Source: Microbispora catharanthi (GTDB lineage: Bacteria; Actinomycetota; Actinomycetes; Streptosporangiales; Streptosporangiaceae). From it: DNA of 64,000 nucleotides. The position numbers were made by a program, and so were the translations under genes. Where the stretch lies: positions 62,001-126,000 of the forward strand of contig NZ_VDMA02000006.1 of assembly GCF_006334915.2 (NCBI RefSeq), in the 5' to 3' direction. This document shows, in pieces, positions 7,241 through 15,698 of the stretch (within the stretch, counting starts at the first letter, position 1; each line of letters starts with the position of its first letter). Under the pieces are notes generated by a model, which made no database searches, was not told the origin of the DNA, and worked only from the letters and a program-made list of their open reading frames with translations.

Positions 7241-10200
7241 ATGGGTCGCAGAGACCTGCTCGTACACCCCCGGCCACCCGTCTGGCGCCGCGCTCTGATC
7301 ACGGCGTCGAGCGCCGCCCTGACGCTGGGACTGGCGACGGTCCCCGCCGCGCAGGCGCAGGCCGCACCGGCCCTCCCCGCCGCGCAGCTGCAGGCCCAGG
7401 CCAACCCTCCCGAACCAGACGCCGACAAGCCCGATAAGCCTGATACAGATGGCAAGTCGGTCGGTGTGCTGGTGTTCCACGGCCCCGCCAAGGAACAGAG
7501 CGACCCGGTCGAGAAGGCCGCCGACTCGATCAAGGACCTGGGCAAGGACAACGGTTTCTCCGTCGAGGTGTCCGAGGACCCGGCGGTGTTCACCTACAGC
7601 AACCTGGCGCGTTATCGCGGCGTGGTGTTCCTGTCCGCCAAGGGCGTGACGCTGAACGCCGCCCAGGAGGCCGCCTTCCAGGCGTACATCCGGGACGGCG
7701 GAGGGTTCGTCGGCGTCCACGACGCCGTACGCGCGCAGCCCGACTCGTCCTGGTTCACCGAACTGGTCGGCACCCGCCCCGCCGGCAGCCTGCCCCCGGC
7801 CGAGAAGGTCGTGGAGATCACGGCGAACGGGGACAACCCGCCGAACGAGACCAAAGAGAAGCTGGTCGACGGGAACAACAACAGCAAGTGGCTGACGTTC
7901 AACCCGACCGGCTGGGTCTCGGTGAAGCTGGAGCAGCCGAAGGCGATCGCCCACTACGCGCTGACCTCGGCCAACGACTTCCCCGGCCGTGACCCCAAGG
8001 ACTGGACGCTGCAGGGCTCCCAGGACGGGAAGAGCTGGACGGACCTGGACAAGCGGACCGGGGAGACCTTCCCCTCGCGGTTCCAGACCAAGGAATACAA
8101 GTTCACCAACGGCACGGCGTACGCGTACTACCGGCTGAACATCACGGCGAACAGCGGTGAGCCCCTCATCCAGCTGGCCGAGCTGCGGCTGTTCGGTCCC
8201 GACGCCGGGCCTCCGCCGGACAGCCAGGTGCAGAAGGCCACGGTGGACTTCACCGACCGGCAGCACCCGGCGAACAAGGGCCTGCCGTTCAACGCGACGC
8301 GGTCCGACAAGTGGATGAACTGGAGCCCGAGCCCGCTGGGCAAGGTCCAGACGGTCGCGCAGGTCGAGGAGTGGACCTACAAGGCGGGCCTGAACGGCAA
8401 CGGCGCCTTCCACCCGATCTCGTGGTGCCGCGACTACGACGGCGGCCGGTCGTTCTACACCGGCATGGGCGGCACCGAGGACAGCTACACCAAGGACGAG
8501 CAGTTCAAGAGCCACCTCGGCGGCGCGATCAAGTGGGCGGCCGGCCTGGTCCGCGGCGACTGCCAGGCGACCATCGCGTCGAACTACAAGACCGAGCGGC
8601 TGACCGCGCAGAACCAGTCGGGCCAGCTCGACCAGATCGGCGAGCCGCACGGCCTCACCGTCGCCCCCGACGGCAAGGTCTTCTACGTCGGCAAGGCGGC
8701 CTGCCCCAGCGGCCCCATCGCCGACTGGAACAACCCGAAGGTCGGCCTCGGCTGCGGCACCATCCACCAGTGGGACCCGAAGACCAAGCAGGTCAAGCTC
8801 CTCACCACCCTCGCCGTCATGGGCAACCGCGGCAGCGGCGACGAGCTGGTGAAGAACGAGGAGGGTCTCCTCGGCATCGTGCCCGACCCCAAGTTCCAGG
8901 AGAACGGCTGGCTGTACGTCTACTGGATGCCGCACGAGTCGATCGACAGGGACAAGCGGATCGGCAAGCGGACGATCTCCCGGTTCACCTACGACTCCGC
9001 CACCCAGACGATCGACCAGAAGACCCGCAAGGACCTGCTGCAGTGGGACACCCAGATCCACAGCTGCTGCCACGCGGGTGGCGGCATGGCCTTCGACAAG
9101 GAGGGGAACCTCTACGTCGGTTCCGGTGACAGCAACTCCTCCGGCGGCTCGAGCGGTTACTCCGGGAACAACTGGACGCAGGACTACAAGGGCACCTCGT
9201 TCCAGGACGCCCGCCGCACCGCCGGCAACACCAACGACCTGAACGGCAAGATCATCCGTATCCACCCGGAGGCCGACGGGACGTACACGATCCCGAAGGG
9301 CAACCTGTTCACGGGTAAGGAAGAGGGCGGCGGCAAGGCCCGCCCGGAGATCTACGTGATGGGTGTTCGCAACATCGCGCGGCTCCAGTGGGACAACGTG
9401 AACGACTGGCTGACCGCCGGATGGGTCGGTCCGGACGCGGGCGGCCCGAGCGAGATCTGGGGTCCGGCGAAGTACGAGACCGCGACGATCCTCACGTCCG
9501 CGGGCAACCAGGGCTGGCCCTACTGCATGGGCAACAAGCAGCCCTACCGCGACCGCAGCAACGTCGACGCCAACCAGCCCGCCGACTGGTACAACTGCGA
9601 CAACCTGAAGAACACCTCGCCGCGCAACACCGGCCTGGTCGACATCCCGCCGGCCCGCGACAACATGATCTGGTACTCGCCGCAGGGCGGCGGCCCGGTC
9701 TACCCGAAGCGGACCGACGGCAGCGGCCTGCCGACCTACAAGCTGGGCGACGAGACCTTCACCGAGCCCTACCTCTCGGGCGGCGGCCAGGCGGTCATGT
9801 CCGGGCCGACCTACCACCGCTCCGAGGTCGACACCGACAGCGGTGTCGCGTGGCCCGCGTACTGGGACGACAAGTGGTTCATCGGTGACGAGTCCAACGC
9901 GAACAACCGGGTCGCCGTCACCGTCGACCCGAAGGGCGTCAAGGACGCGAAGCCGCCGGTCTTCGCGGAGGACCTGCGCTCCATCATCCAGCCCGGCGGC
10001 GGCGCCACCCAGCTGCAGTCGTGGATGGACGCCAAGTTCGGCAAGGACGGCGCGCTGTACATGCTGGACTACGCCGGTGGCTTCTTCAGCCTGCACCCCA
10101 ACCAGAAGCTGATCCGCATCACCTACCAGGGTGGTCCTGCGACGCCGAACCCGAGCCTGGCGACGGTGCGGCCGGAGCGGCAGAGCACGCCGAAGACGGT

Positions 10201-11290
10201 GGTGTTCTCCCACACCAGGGCCGGCGGCGTGAAGTGGGAGTGGGACTTCGGTGACGGCAGCAAGCCGTCGACCGAGGCCGACCCGACGCACACCTACAAG
10301 GACTTCGGCACCTACAAGGCCAAGCTGAAGGTCACCTACGCCGACGGTGAGGTGGCGACCGGCGAGATCACCGTCGAGATCGGCTGCCCGGCGCCCGACG
10401 CCCGGCCGACGGTCCGGCTGCTGGACACCGACACCGGCGTGGCCAACCGCGTCGTCGCCGGCGGCTGCACGATCAACGACCTGATCGACGACGAGCGCAC
10501 GTGGTCGAACCACGGCGAGTTCGTCAGCCACGTCAACGACCAGGTGAACGAGTTCCGCAAGGCCGGCGTCATCGACAACCGCGAGGCCACCACGCTGAGC
10601 AAGGCGGCGGCGCAGTCCGAGATCGGCAAGACGAACGGCTACGAGACCGTCTTCGACGGGACCGCGCAGTCCCTGCAGGGGTGGTCGCAGGCTCCGACCG
10701 GCCAGTTCATCCTGCAGCAGGACGGCACCCTCCGCACCTCCGGCGGTATGGGCATGCTGTGGTACTCCGCCAAGGCGTACGCCGACTTCTCGGTGCGGCT
10801 GCAGTTCCGTGACGTCGCGCCCGGCACGGCTCGGGCCAACACCGGCGTGTTCGTCCGGTTCCCCGACCCGCGGACCCCGCTGGACCAGCGACCGGCCGGG
10901 AGCTGCGGCACGGTCGGGTCGGCCCGTACGTCGGAGGCGTGGGTCGCGGTCTACTGCGGCCACGAGATCCAGATCTACGACGGTGACACGGGTGAGCCGC
11001 AGAAGACGGGCTCGATCTACAACTTCCAGCCGAACACGATGGACAAGGCGGGGGCGACCCCGAAGGGCCAGTGGAACGACTACGAGGTCCGGGTGGTCGG
11101 GCAGCACTACACGATCATCCGCAACGGCGTCGTGATCAACGAGTTCGACAACACCCCGGGCAAGTCGTCGTCCCGCGGCGGCGACCCCGCCACGGACCTG
11201 CGTCAGTTCGTCAGCGGGTTCATCGGGCTGCAGAACCACAGCAACACCGACCTGGCGGAATTCCGCAACGTACGCGTGCGGGAGCTCTGA
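7241..11290 (+). CDS. Giant secreted ThuA / F5-8C / PQQ-type sugar dehydrogenase / PKD / DUF1080 protein
   Basis: A 1349-residue exported protein. The start is the ATG at 7241 behind a GAAGGAG site. Domains in order: signal peptide (1 to about 38); ThuA-like domain (about 70-180) beginning VGVLVFHGPA; an F5/8-type C (discoidin, sugar-binding) domain (about 185-325); the rest of the ThuA fold (about 330-440), so discoidin appears inserted within ThuA; a PQQ-dependent aldose dehydrogenase-like six-bladed propeller (about 450-960, with GEPHGLTVAPDG and HSCCHAGGGMAF); a PKD domain (about 975-1050, WDFGDG); and a DUF1080 / 3-keto-disaccharide hydrolase-like lectin fold (about 1134-1349). It probably binds and oxidises a carbohydrate outside the cell. 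Strong hairpins follow the stop. Confidence 0.9.
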   Translation: MGRRDLLVHPRPPVWRRALITASSAALTLGLATVPAAQAQAAPALPAAQLQAQANPPEPDADKPDKPDTDGKSVGVLVFHGPAKEQSDPVEKAADSIKDLGKDNGFSVEVSEDPAVFTYSNLARYRGVVFLSAKGVTLNAAQEAAFQAYIRDGGGFVGVHDAVRAQPDSSWFTELVGTRPAGSLPPAEKVVEITANGDNPPNETKEKLVDGNNNSKWLTFNPTGWVSVKLEQPKAIAHYALTSANDFPGRDPKDWTLQGSQDGKSWTDLDKRTGETFPSRFQTKEYKFTNGTAYAYYRLNITANSGEPLIQLAELRLFGPDAGPPPDSQVQKATVDFTDRQHPANKGLPFNATRSDKWMNWSPSPLGKVQTVAQVEEWTYKAGLNGNGAFHPISWCRDYDGGRSFYTGMGGTEDSYTKDEQFKSHLGGAIKWAAGLVRGDCQATIASNYKTERLTAQNQSGQLDQIGEPHGLTVAPDGKVFYVGKAACPSGPIADWNNPKVGLGCGTIHQWDPKTKQVKLLTTLAVMGNRGSGDELVKNEEGLLGIVPDPKFQENGWLYVYWMPHESIDRDKRIGKRTISRFTYDSATQTIDQKTRKDLLQWDTQIHSCCHAGGGMAFDKEGNLYVGSGDSNSSGGSSGYSGNNWTQDYKGTSFQDARRTAGNTNDLNGKIIRIHPEADGTYTIPKGNLFTGKEEGGGKARPEIYVMGVRNIARLQWDNVNDWLTAGWVGPDAGGPSEIWGPAKYETATILTSAGNQGWPYCMGNKQPYRDRSNVDANQPADWYNCDNLKNTSPRNTGLVDIPPARDNMIWYSPQGGGPVYPKRTDGSGLPTYKLGDETFTEPYLSGGGQAVMSGPTYHRSEVDTDSGVAWPAYWDDKWFIGDESNANNRVAVTVDPKGVKDAKPPVFAEDLRSIIQPGGGATQLQSWMDAKFGKDGALYMLDYAGGFFSLHPNQKLIRITYQGGPATPNPSLATVRPERQSTPKTVVFSHTRAGGVKWEWDFGDGSKPSTEADPTHTYKDFGTYKAKLKVTYADGEVATGEITVEIGCPAPDARPTVRLLDTDTGVANRVVAGGCTINDLIDDERTWSNHGEFVSHVNDQVNEFRKAGVIDNREATTLSKAAAQSEIGKTNGYETVFDGTAQSLQGWSQAPTGQFILQQDGTLRTSGGMGMLWYSAKAYADFSVRLQFRDVAPGTARANTGVFVRFPDPRTPLDQRPAGSCGTVGSARTSEAWVAVYCGHEIQIYDGDTGEPQKTGSIYNFQPNTMDKAGATPKGQWNDYEVRVVGQHYTIIRNGVVINEFDNTPGKSSSRGGDPATDLRQFVSGFIGLQNHSNTDLAEFRNVRVREL

Positions 11291-11298
11291 CCCGGTAG

Positions 11299-11325
11299 CC
11301 GGGCGGGGGGAGTCCCCCCGCCCGG
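11299..11325 (+). terminator. Strong GC hairpin after the giant ThuA gene
   Basis: A 12-bp perfect stem (CCGGGCGGGGGG with its complement) closed by a 3-nt loop, 9 bp after the TGA. No U-tract follows, so it is an L-shaped actinomycete-type terminator. A second hairpin with arms GGCGGACG and CGTCCGCC lies at 11345-11369, between this and the next start. Confidence 0.7.
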
Positions 11326-11400
11326 CCCCCACCCCATGACCTCAGGCGGACGGACGCCGTTCGTCCGCCCACATGCACGTTCTGTGAGGTGCGACCTCAG

Positions 11401-14184
11401 ATGCAGTTATTGACAGGAAGGCTACGCGGGGCGCTACGCGCCGCCGTGGCCGTGGTGCTGTTGTGCGTGGCGCTGCCGGCGCTGTGGCTGTCGCCGGCCG
11501 AGGCCGCCGCGCCGCAGCCCGAGGCGCGGCAACAGGTCAGCCAGGCGGCGGCGCAGGTGCTCACCTGGACCGCCGACAACGGCATGACCGCGTACAAGGA
11601 CGCGCCGACCACGGCGGTCGCGGGACCCACGACGATCGTCTTCGAGAACAGCATGGCGACCGGCAGCACGTTCGGGATGACGCACACGCTGACCTTCGAC
11701 ACGACGACGCCCGGATACAACCACGACGTCACCGTCAACATCATCGCGAGCCCGTACGACGCGGACGGCGGCCGGCACGAGGTCCAGGTGAACCTCACCC
11801 CCGGCACGTACCGCTTCTTCTGCGCGATCCCCGGTCACCAGATGGTCGGCGAGCTCGTGGTCACCGCCGGTGGCTCCACCGACACGACCGCGCCGCAGGT
11901 GTCCGCCAACGTGTCGGGCGAGAAGGACGCCGACGGCAACTACGTCGGTTCTGCGACGGTGACGGTCTCGGCGAGTGACACCGAGTCGGGTGTGGACAGG
12001 GTGGAGTACGCGCTGGACAACGGGGCGTTCACCACGTACTCGGCTCCGGTGTCGGTGAACACGGCAGGGTCGCACACGGTGCAGTATCGAGCGACCGACA
12101 AGGCGGGCAACGTCTCGCCGGCCGGGTCGGTGTCGTTCAAGGTGGTCGCTCCGCCGGCGAAGGACACGACCGCGCCGCAGGTGTCCGCCAACCTCTCGGG
12201 CGAGAAGGACGCCGACGGCAACTACGTGGGGTCGGCCACCGTCACGATCTCGGCGAGCGACAGCGAGTCGGGGGTCGACACGGTGGAGTACTCCCTCGAC
12301 TCGCAGCCGTTCGCGCTCTACTCGAAGGCGCTGACGGTCGACCAGCCGGGGGCGCACCGGGTGAGCTACCGGGCCACCGACAAGGCGGGCAACACCTCGG
12401 CGGTGGCGTCGGTGACGTTCACGGTCGTGGTTCCGCCGGCCAAGGACACCACGGCCCCGCAGGTGTCGGCGCAGGTGTCCGGTGACAAGGACGCGGACGG
12501 CAACTACGTCGGTCTCGCGACGGTGACGGTCTCGGCGACCGACACCGAGTCGGGCGTCGACAAGGTCGAGTACGCGCTGGACGGCGCGGCGTTCGCGACG
12601 TACTCGGCTCCGGTCTCGGTGAACAAGACCGGCTCGCACACGGTGCAGTATCGGGCGACCGACAAGGCGGGCAACACCTCGCCGGCCGGGTCGGTGTCGT
12701 TCACGGTGGTGGCTCCGCCGGCGAAGGACACGACCGCGCCGCAGGTGTCGGCTCAGGTGTCCGGTGACAAGGACGCGGACGGCAACTATGTCGGTTCTGC
12801 GACGGTGACGGTCTCGGCGAGTGACACCGAGTCGGGCGTGGCCACGGTGGAGTACTCCCTCGACGGGCAGCCGTTCGGCCTGTACTCCGCGCCGGTGGCG
12901 GTCAAGCAGGCGGGCGCGCACACCGTGAGCTACCGGGCCACCGACAAGGCCGGGAACGCCTCCGACGTCGCGTCGGTGACCTTCAAGGTCGTCGCACCGG
13001 AGCAGAAGGACACCACACCTCCGCTGGTGTCGGGGCAGGTGTCCGGTGACAAGGACGCCGACGGCAACTACGTCGGTTCCGCGACGGTGACGGTCTCGGC
13101 GAGTGACACCGAGTCGGGTGTGGACAGGGTGGAGTACGCGCTGGACAGCGGGGCCTTCGCGACGTACTCGGCTCCGGTGTCGGTGAACACGGCCGGGTCG
13201 CACACGGTGCAGTATCGGGCGACCGACAAGGCGGGCAACACCTCGCCGGCCGGGTCGGTGACCTTCAAGGTGGTCGCTCCGCCGGCCAAGGACACGACCG
13301 CGCCGCAGGTGTCGGCGCAGGTGTCCGGTGACAAGGACACCAACGGCAACTACGTGGGGTCCGCCACCGTCACGATCTCGGCGAGCGACAGCGAGTCGGG
13401 GGTCGACACGGTGGAGTACTCCCTCGACTCGCAGCCGTTCGCGCTCTATTCGAAGGCGCTGACGGTCGACCAGCCGGGGGCGCACCGGGTGAGCTACCGG
13501 GCCACCGACAAGGCGGGCAACACCTCGGCGGTGGCGTCGGTGACGTTCACGGTCGTGGTTCCGCCGGCCAAGGACACCACGGCCCCGCAGGTGTCGGCCG
13601 GCGTGTCGGGCACGAAGGACGCCGACGGCAACTACGTCGGTCTCGCGACGGTGACGGTCTCGGCGACCGACAGCGAGTCGGGCGTCGACAAGGTCGAGTA
13701 CGCGCTGGACGGCGCGGCGTTCGCGGCCTACACGGCCCCGGTCTCGGTGAACAAGACCGGGTCGCACACGGTGCAGTATCGGGCCACGGACAAGGCGGGC
13801 AACACCTCGCCGGCCGGGTCGGTGACCTTCAAGGTCGTCGTACCGGAGCAGAAGGACACCACGGCCCCGCAGGTGTCGGCCCAGCTCAGCGGCAGCATGG
13901 ACTGGGCCTGGAACTACGTCGGCTCCGCCACGCTCACCATCTCGGCGACCGACGGCGAGTCGGGCGTGGCCACGGTGGAGTACTCCCTCGACGGGCAGCC
14001 GTTCGCGCTGTACTCCAAGCCGGTGGCGGTGGGCCAGCCGGGGGCGCACACCGTGAGCTACCGGGCCACCGACAAGGCCGGCAACACGTCCAACGTGGGC
14101 ACGGCGAAGTTCAACGTCGTCGGCGCCGGACCGGGCTCTGACTGCACGAAGCCGGGCAAGGACAAGGGCTGCAAGGACGACTGA
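11401..14184 (+). CDS. Secreted cupredoxin-like protein with eight Ig-like (OmpL47-type) repeats
   Basis: A 927-residue exported protein. The ATG at 11401 has a GAGGTG site 10 nt upstream. A signal peptide (1 to about 36) precedes a plastocyanin-like domain (about 50-158) with HDVTVN and the copper loop CAIPGHQM at 141-148, giving the Cys, His and Met ligands of a type 1 site. Eight repeats of 94 residues follow, each starting DTTAPQVSA and containing ATDKAGN, typical of bacterial Ig-like/OmpL47 domains used as spacers or for adhesion. The tail is a short Lys/Asp/Cys segment (DCTKPGKDKGCKDD). The gene follows the PQQ-type dehydrogenase in the same direction, so the cupredoxin could accept its electrons; that is inference. 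No anchor motif is visible. Confidence 0.88.
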   Translation: MQLLTGRLRGALRAAVAVVLLCVALPALWLSPAEAAAPQPEARQQVSQAAAQVLTWTADNGMTAYKDAPTTAVAGPTTIVFENSMATGSTFGMTHTLTFDTTTPGYNHDVTVNIIASPYDADGGRHEVQVNLTPGTYRFFCAIPGHQMVGELVVTAGGSTDTTAPQVSANVSGEKDADGNYVGSATVTVSASDTESGVDRVEYALDNGAFTTYSAPVSVNTAGSHTVQYRATDKAGNVSPAGSVSFKVVAPPAKDTTAPQVSANLSGEKDADGNYVGSATVTISASDSESGVDTVEYSLDSQPFALYSKALTVDQPGAHRVSYRATDKAGNTSAVASVTFTVVVPPAKDTTAPQVSAQVSGDKDADGNYVGLATVTVSATDTESGVDKVEYALDGAAFATYSAPVSVNKTGSHTVQYRATDKAGNTSPAGSVSFTVVAPPAKDTTAPQVSAQVSGDKDADGNYVGSATVTVSASDTESGVATVEYSLDGQPFGLYSAPVAVKQAGAHTVSYRATDKAGNASDVASVTFKVVAPEQKDTTPPLVSGQVSGDKDADGNYVGSATVTVSASDTESGVDRVEYALDSGAFATYSAPVSVNTAGSHTVQYRATDKAGNTSPAGSVTFKVVAPPAKDTTAPQVSAQVSGDKDTNGNYVGSATVTISASDSESGVDTVEYSLDSQPFALYSKALTVDQPGAHRVSYRATDKAGNTSAVASVTFTVVVPPAKDTTAPQVSAGVSGTKDADGNYVGLATVTVSATDSESGVDKVEYALDGAAFAAYTAPVSVNKTGSHTVQYRATDKAGNTSPAGSVTFKVVVPEQKDTTAPQVSAQLSGSMDWAWNYVGSATLTISATDGESGVATVEYSLDGQPFALYSKPVAVGQPGAHTVSYRATDKAGNTSNVGTAKFNVVGAGPGSDCTKPGKDKGCKDD
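11881..14124 (+). repeat. Eight in-frame 282-bp tandem repeats with a 1128-bp higher-order period
   Basis: Each 282-bp unit encodes one 94-residue Ig-like domain. Odd units share a VEYALD...GSHTVQY form and even units a VEYSLD...GAHxVSY form. Units 1-4 match units 5-8 pairwise better than they match each other; unit 2 and unit 6 are nearly identical at the DNA level, offset by exactly 1128 bp. This indicates AB doublet formation and then duplication of a four-unit block. Confidence 0.9.
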
Positions 14185-14201
14185 GTTCCTTCAGCCACTG
14201 A

Positions 14202-14238
14202 CGGCCTCGGTCCGGCGACGGGCCGAGGCCGCCTCTTT
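14202..14238 (+). terminator. Intrinsic terminator of the cupredoxin gene
   Basis: A 12-bp stem (14202-14213 with 14220-14231, one G-U pair) with a 6-nt loop, followed by CCTCTTTT. It is one of the few hairpins in the window with a clear U-tract and lies 18 bp after the stop. Confidence 0.8.
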
Positions 14239-14280
14239 TCCCGTCCGCCGCACCCGTGTGGAGTACGCACGAGGCGCGGC

Positions 14281-14430
14281 TGCGCATGGTGGTCCTGCGC
14301 TCGTTGTCGTACGGGTCCCAGCCGGGGTTGCCGGTCCTGGCGAACCTGACCCAGGTCTCGTGCATGCGGGCGGCAAGATCCGCCGGTGGCTCGCCGGGGC
14401 CGGCCAGAGCCCACCGCAGCTCTCGAAGAT
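14281..14430 (-). pseudogene. C-terminal remnant of a type B carboxylesterase
   Basis: Read on the minus strand, this short stretch encodes ELRWALAGPGEPPADLAARMH and then WVRFARTGNPGWDPYDNERR and TTMR, which is the characteristic end of type B carboxylesterases (helix with W-xx-FA-x-TG-x-P, then PY and R-x-TM). Nothing upstream of it continues the family because the YiaA/B gene begins at the same point, and the reading becomes unrelated after TTMR. It is therefore a fragment left by deletion. There is no start codon context, and it is unlikely to be expressed. Confidence 0.5.
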
Positions 14431-14750
14431 CATTCGGCCCGGAAGGGGTCGTGCTCGGCGAGGAGCTTGTCGAGCCGGGCCTGGTCCACCCGGCTGACGA
14501 CGGTCGCCTCCTCCTGCCGGTCCCGTACGCACTTGGCGAGCGTGAACGTCGAGGTCACCACGTACATCAGCCCGAGGGCGAGGAAGGAGCGCACCCAGGT
14601 CGTCACCGGAAGGTAGAGGATGCCGGCCGCCAGGCCCACGAGGGAGATCGCGAACGAGATGACGGCCTGGACGTAGAAGGCCGTCGTCGTCGAGGGTTTC
14701 ACCGGTTTCGCCATGGTGCCATCGTCCGCGGCGTACGCCTGCCGGGACAT
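14430..14750 (-). CDS. YiaA/YiaB-family two-helix inner membrane protein
   Basis: A 106-residue membrane protein with the YiaA/B two-helix signature: AFYVQAVISFAISLVGLAAG (first helix, about residues 24-44) and a second helix about 50-72 (SFLALGLMYVVTSTFTLAK), followed by a charged cytoplasmic tail. I list the ATG at 14750; the internal ATG at 14714 gives a length closer to typical relatives and is an equally plausible start. No biochemical function is established for this family. It lies 41 bp downstream of the orphan ATP synthase subunit a gene on the same strand and could be its operon partner. Confidence 0.8.
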   Translation of the reverse strand: MSRQAYAADDGTMAKPVKPSTTTAFYVQAVISFAISLVGLAAGILYLPVTTWVRSFLALGLMYVVTSTFTLAKCVRDRQEEATVVSRVDQARLDKLLAEHDPFRAE

Positions 14751-14791
14751 GAGCGCCGATACTCAGTTACCGGTGAGTACGAACCCCCGCT

Positions 14792-15580
14792 TCAGTGGTC
14801 CGGGTTCAGGGCGTTGCCGATGTACATCGCCGCCAGCATGGTGAACAGGAACGCCTGCAGGAACTGGATGAAGATCTCCAGCCCGGTCATCAGGACGGCC
14901 ATGACCACGCCGAGGAGGCCCACCGGGAACCCGGGCACCGTGGGGTGCTCGGCGAGGAACCAGAATCCCACCGCGCTGAAGAACGCCAGCAGCAGGTGCC
15001 CCGCGAACATGTTGGCGAACAGCCGTACGGCATGCGTGAACGGCGCGAAGACGAACGTGTGCAGCAGTTCGAGGGGCGCGTAGAACGCGAGGGCGAGCGG
15101 CTTCGGCAGGCCGGGCGGGAACATCAGGCTCTTGAGATATCCGCCCACCCCGTGGTGCCGGAAGCCGAGATAAAGCTTGATCACGTACACGACCACGGCG
15201 AACACCACCGGGAACGCGATGTGGGAGTTCACCGGGAACTGCACTCCCGGGATCACGCCGAACAGGTTCCACAGCAGGATCAGCGAGAACAGGCTGAGCA
15301 GGAACGGCATCCACCTCTCGGCGTCCGCGCCGAGGAACGGCCGGGCCACCTGGTCGCGGACGAACAGGTAGCCGTACTCGCCGAGGTGCTGCAGGCCGCG
15401 CGGGACGAGCGCCGGCCGCGCGAACGCCCCCCACGCGAGCACGCACAGCAGGATCACGCCGACCGCGGCCAGCACCACGGGCTTGTTGAGCCAGTGTGGC
15501 GCGCCCGGCCACAGCGGCGGAAAGTCGAACAGTTCGAGACCGGGAACCGTGAAGTCGTCCCCGGCGAGGCTTGCGGGCAT
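14792..15580 (-). CDS. atpB: Orphan F0F1 ATP synthase subunit a
   Basis: A 262-residue subunit a of the F0 proton channel. Start ATG at 15580 behind GAGGGG. About six membrane helices are visible, including SLILLWNLFGVIPG and the conserved penultimate helix HAVRLFANMFAGH with the essential channel arginine retained. In bacteria atpB normally heads the atp operon with atpE, atpF, atpH and the F1 genes; none of these are here, so this is a solitary paralogue. It is divergent from a TetR regulator with a perfect palindrome between them, so its expression is probably inducible. A spare subunit a might alter ion specificity or protect against an F0 inhibitor; both are inference. Confidence 0.85.
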   Translation of the reverse strand: MPASLAGDDFTVPGLELFDFPPLWPGAPHWLNKPVVLAAVGVILLCVLAWGAFARPALVPRGLQHLGEYGYLFVRDQVARPFLGADAERWMPFLLSLFSLILLWNLFGVIPGVQFPVNSHIAFPVVFAVVVYVIKLYLGFRHHGVGGYLKSLMFPPGLPKPLALAFYAPLELLHTFVFAPFTHAVRLFANMFAGHLLLAFFSAVGFWFLAEHPTVPGFPVGLLGVVMAVLMTGLEIFIQFLQAFLFTMLAAMYIGNALNPDH

Positions 15581-15612
15581 GGGGGATCCCCTCGTCCGGC
15601 CGTCCAAAAAAC

Positions 15613-15629
15613 TGAGTACGACGTACTCA
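15613..15629. promoter_or_regulatory. Palindromic TetR operator between atpB paralogue and tetR
   Basis: TGAGTACG-A-CGTACTCA, a perfect 17-bp inverted repeat centred on 15621. It lies 33 bp before the atpB start and 70 bp before the tetR start. A TTGAGA hexamer on the minus strand (15637-15632) could be the -35 of the atpB promoter, in which case the palindrome fills the spacer, a typical repressor position. Confidence 0.65.
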
Positions 15630-15698
15630 CTTTCTCAATGAGAGCCTACATACCGGGTACCGTGTACGCAATAGCGCGACGACCTGGGACGATCAACC

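Noticed and set aside
6758-11332. A 1524-codon open frame on the minus strand opposite the giant ThuA gene
   Set aside because: It mirrors the codon structure of the plus-strand gene and its translation is a low-complexity Arg/Val/Gly run with no domain; the plus strand has clear domains, a signal peptide and a ribosome site.
11434-14049. An 871-codon minus-strand frame opposite the Ig-repeat gene
   Set aside because: Its repetitive RRGVARLV pattern is the antisense of the repeats. No start context or recognisable fold.
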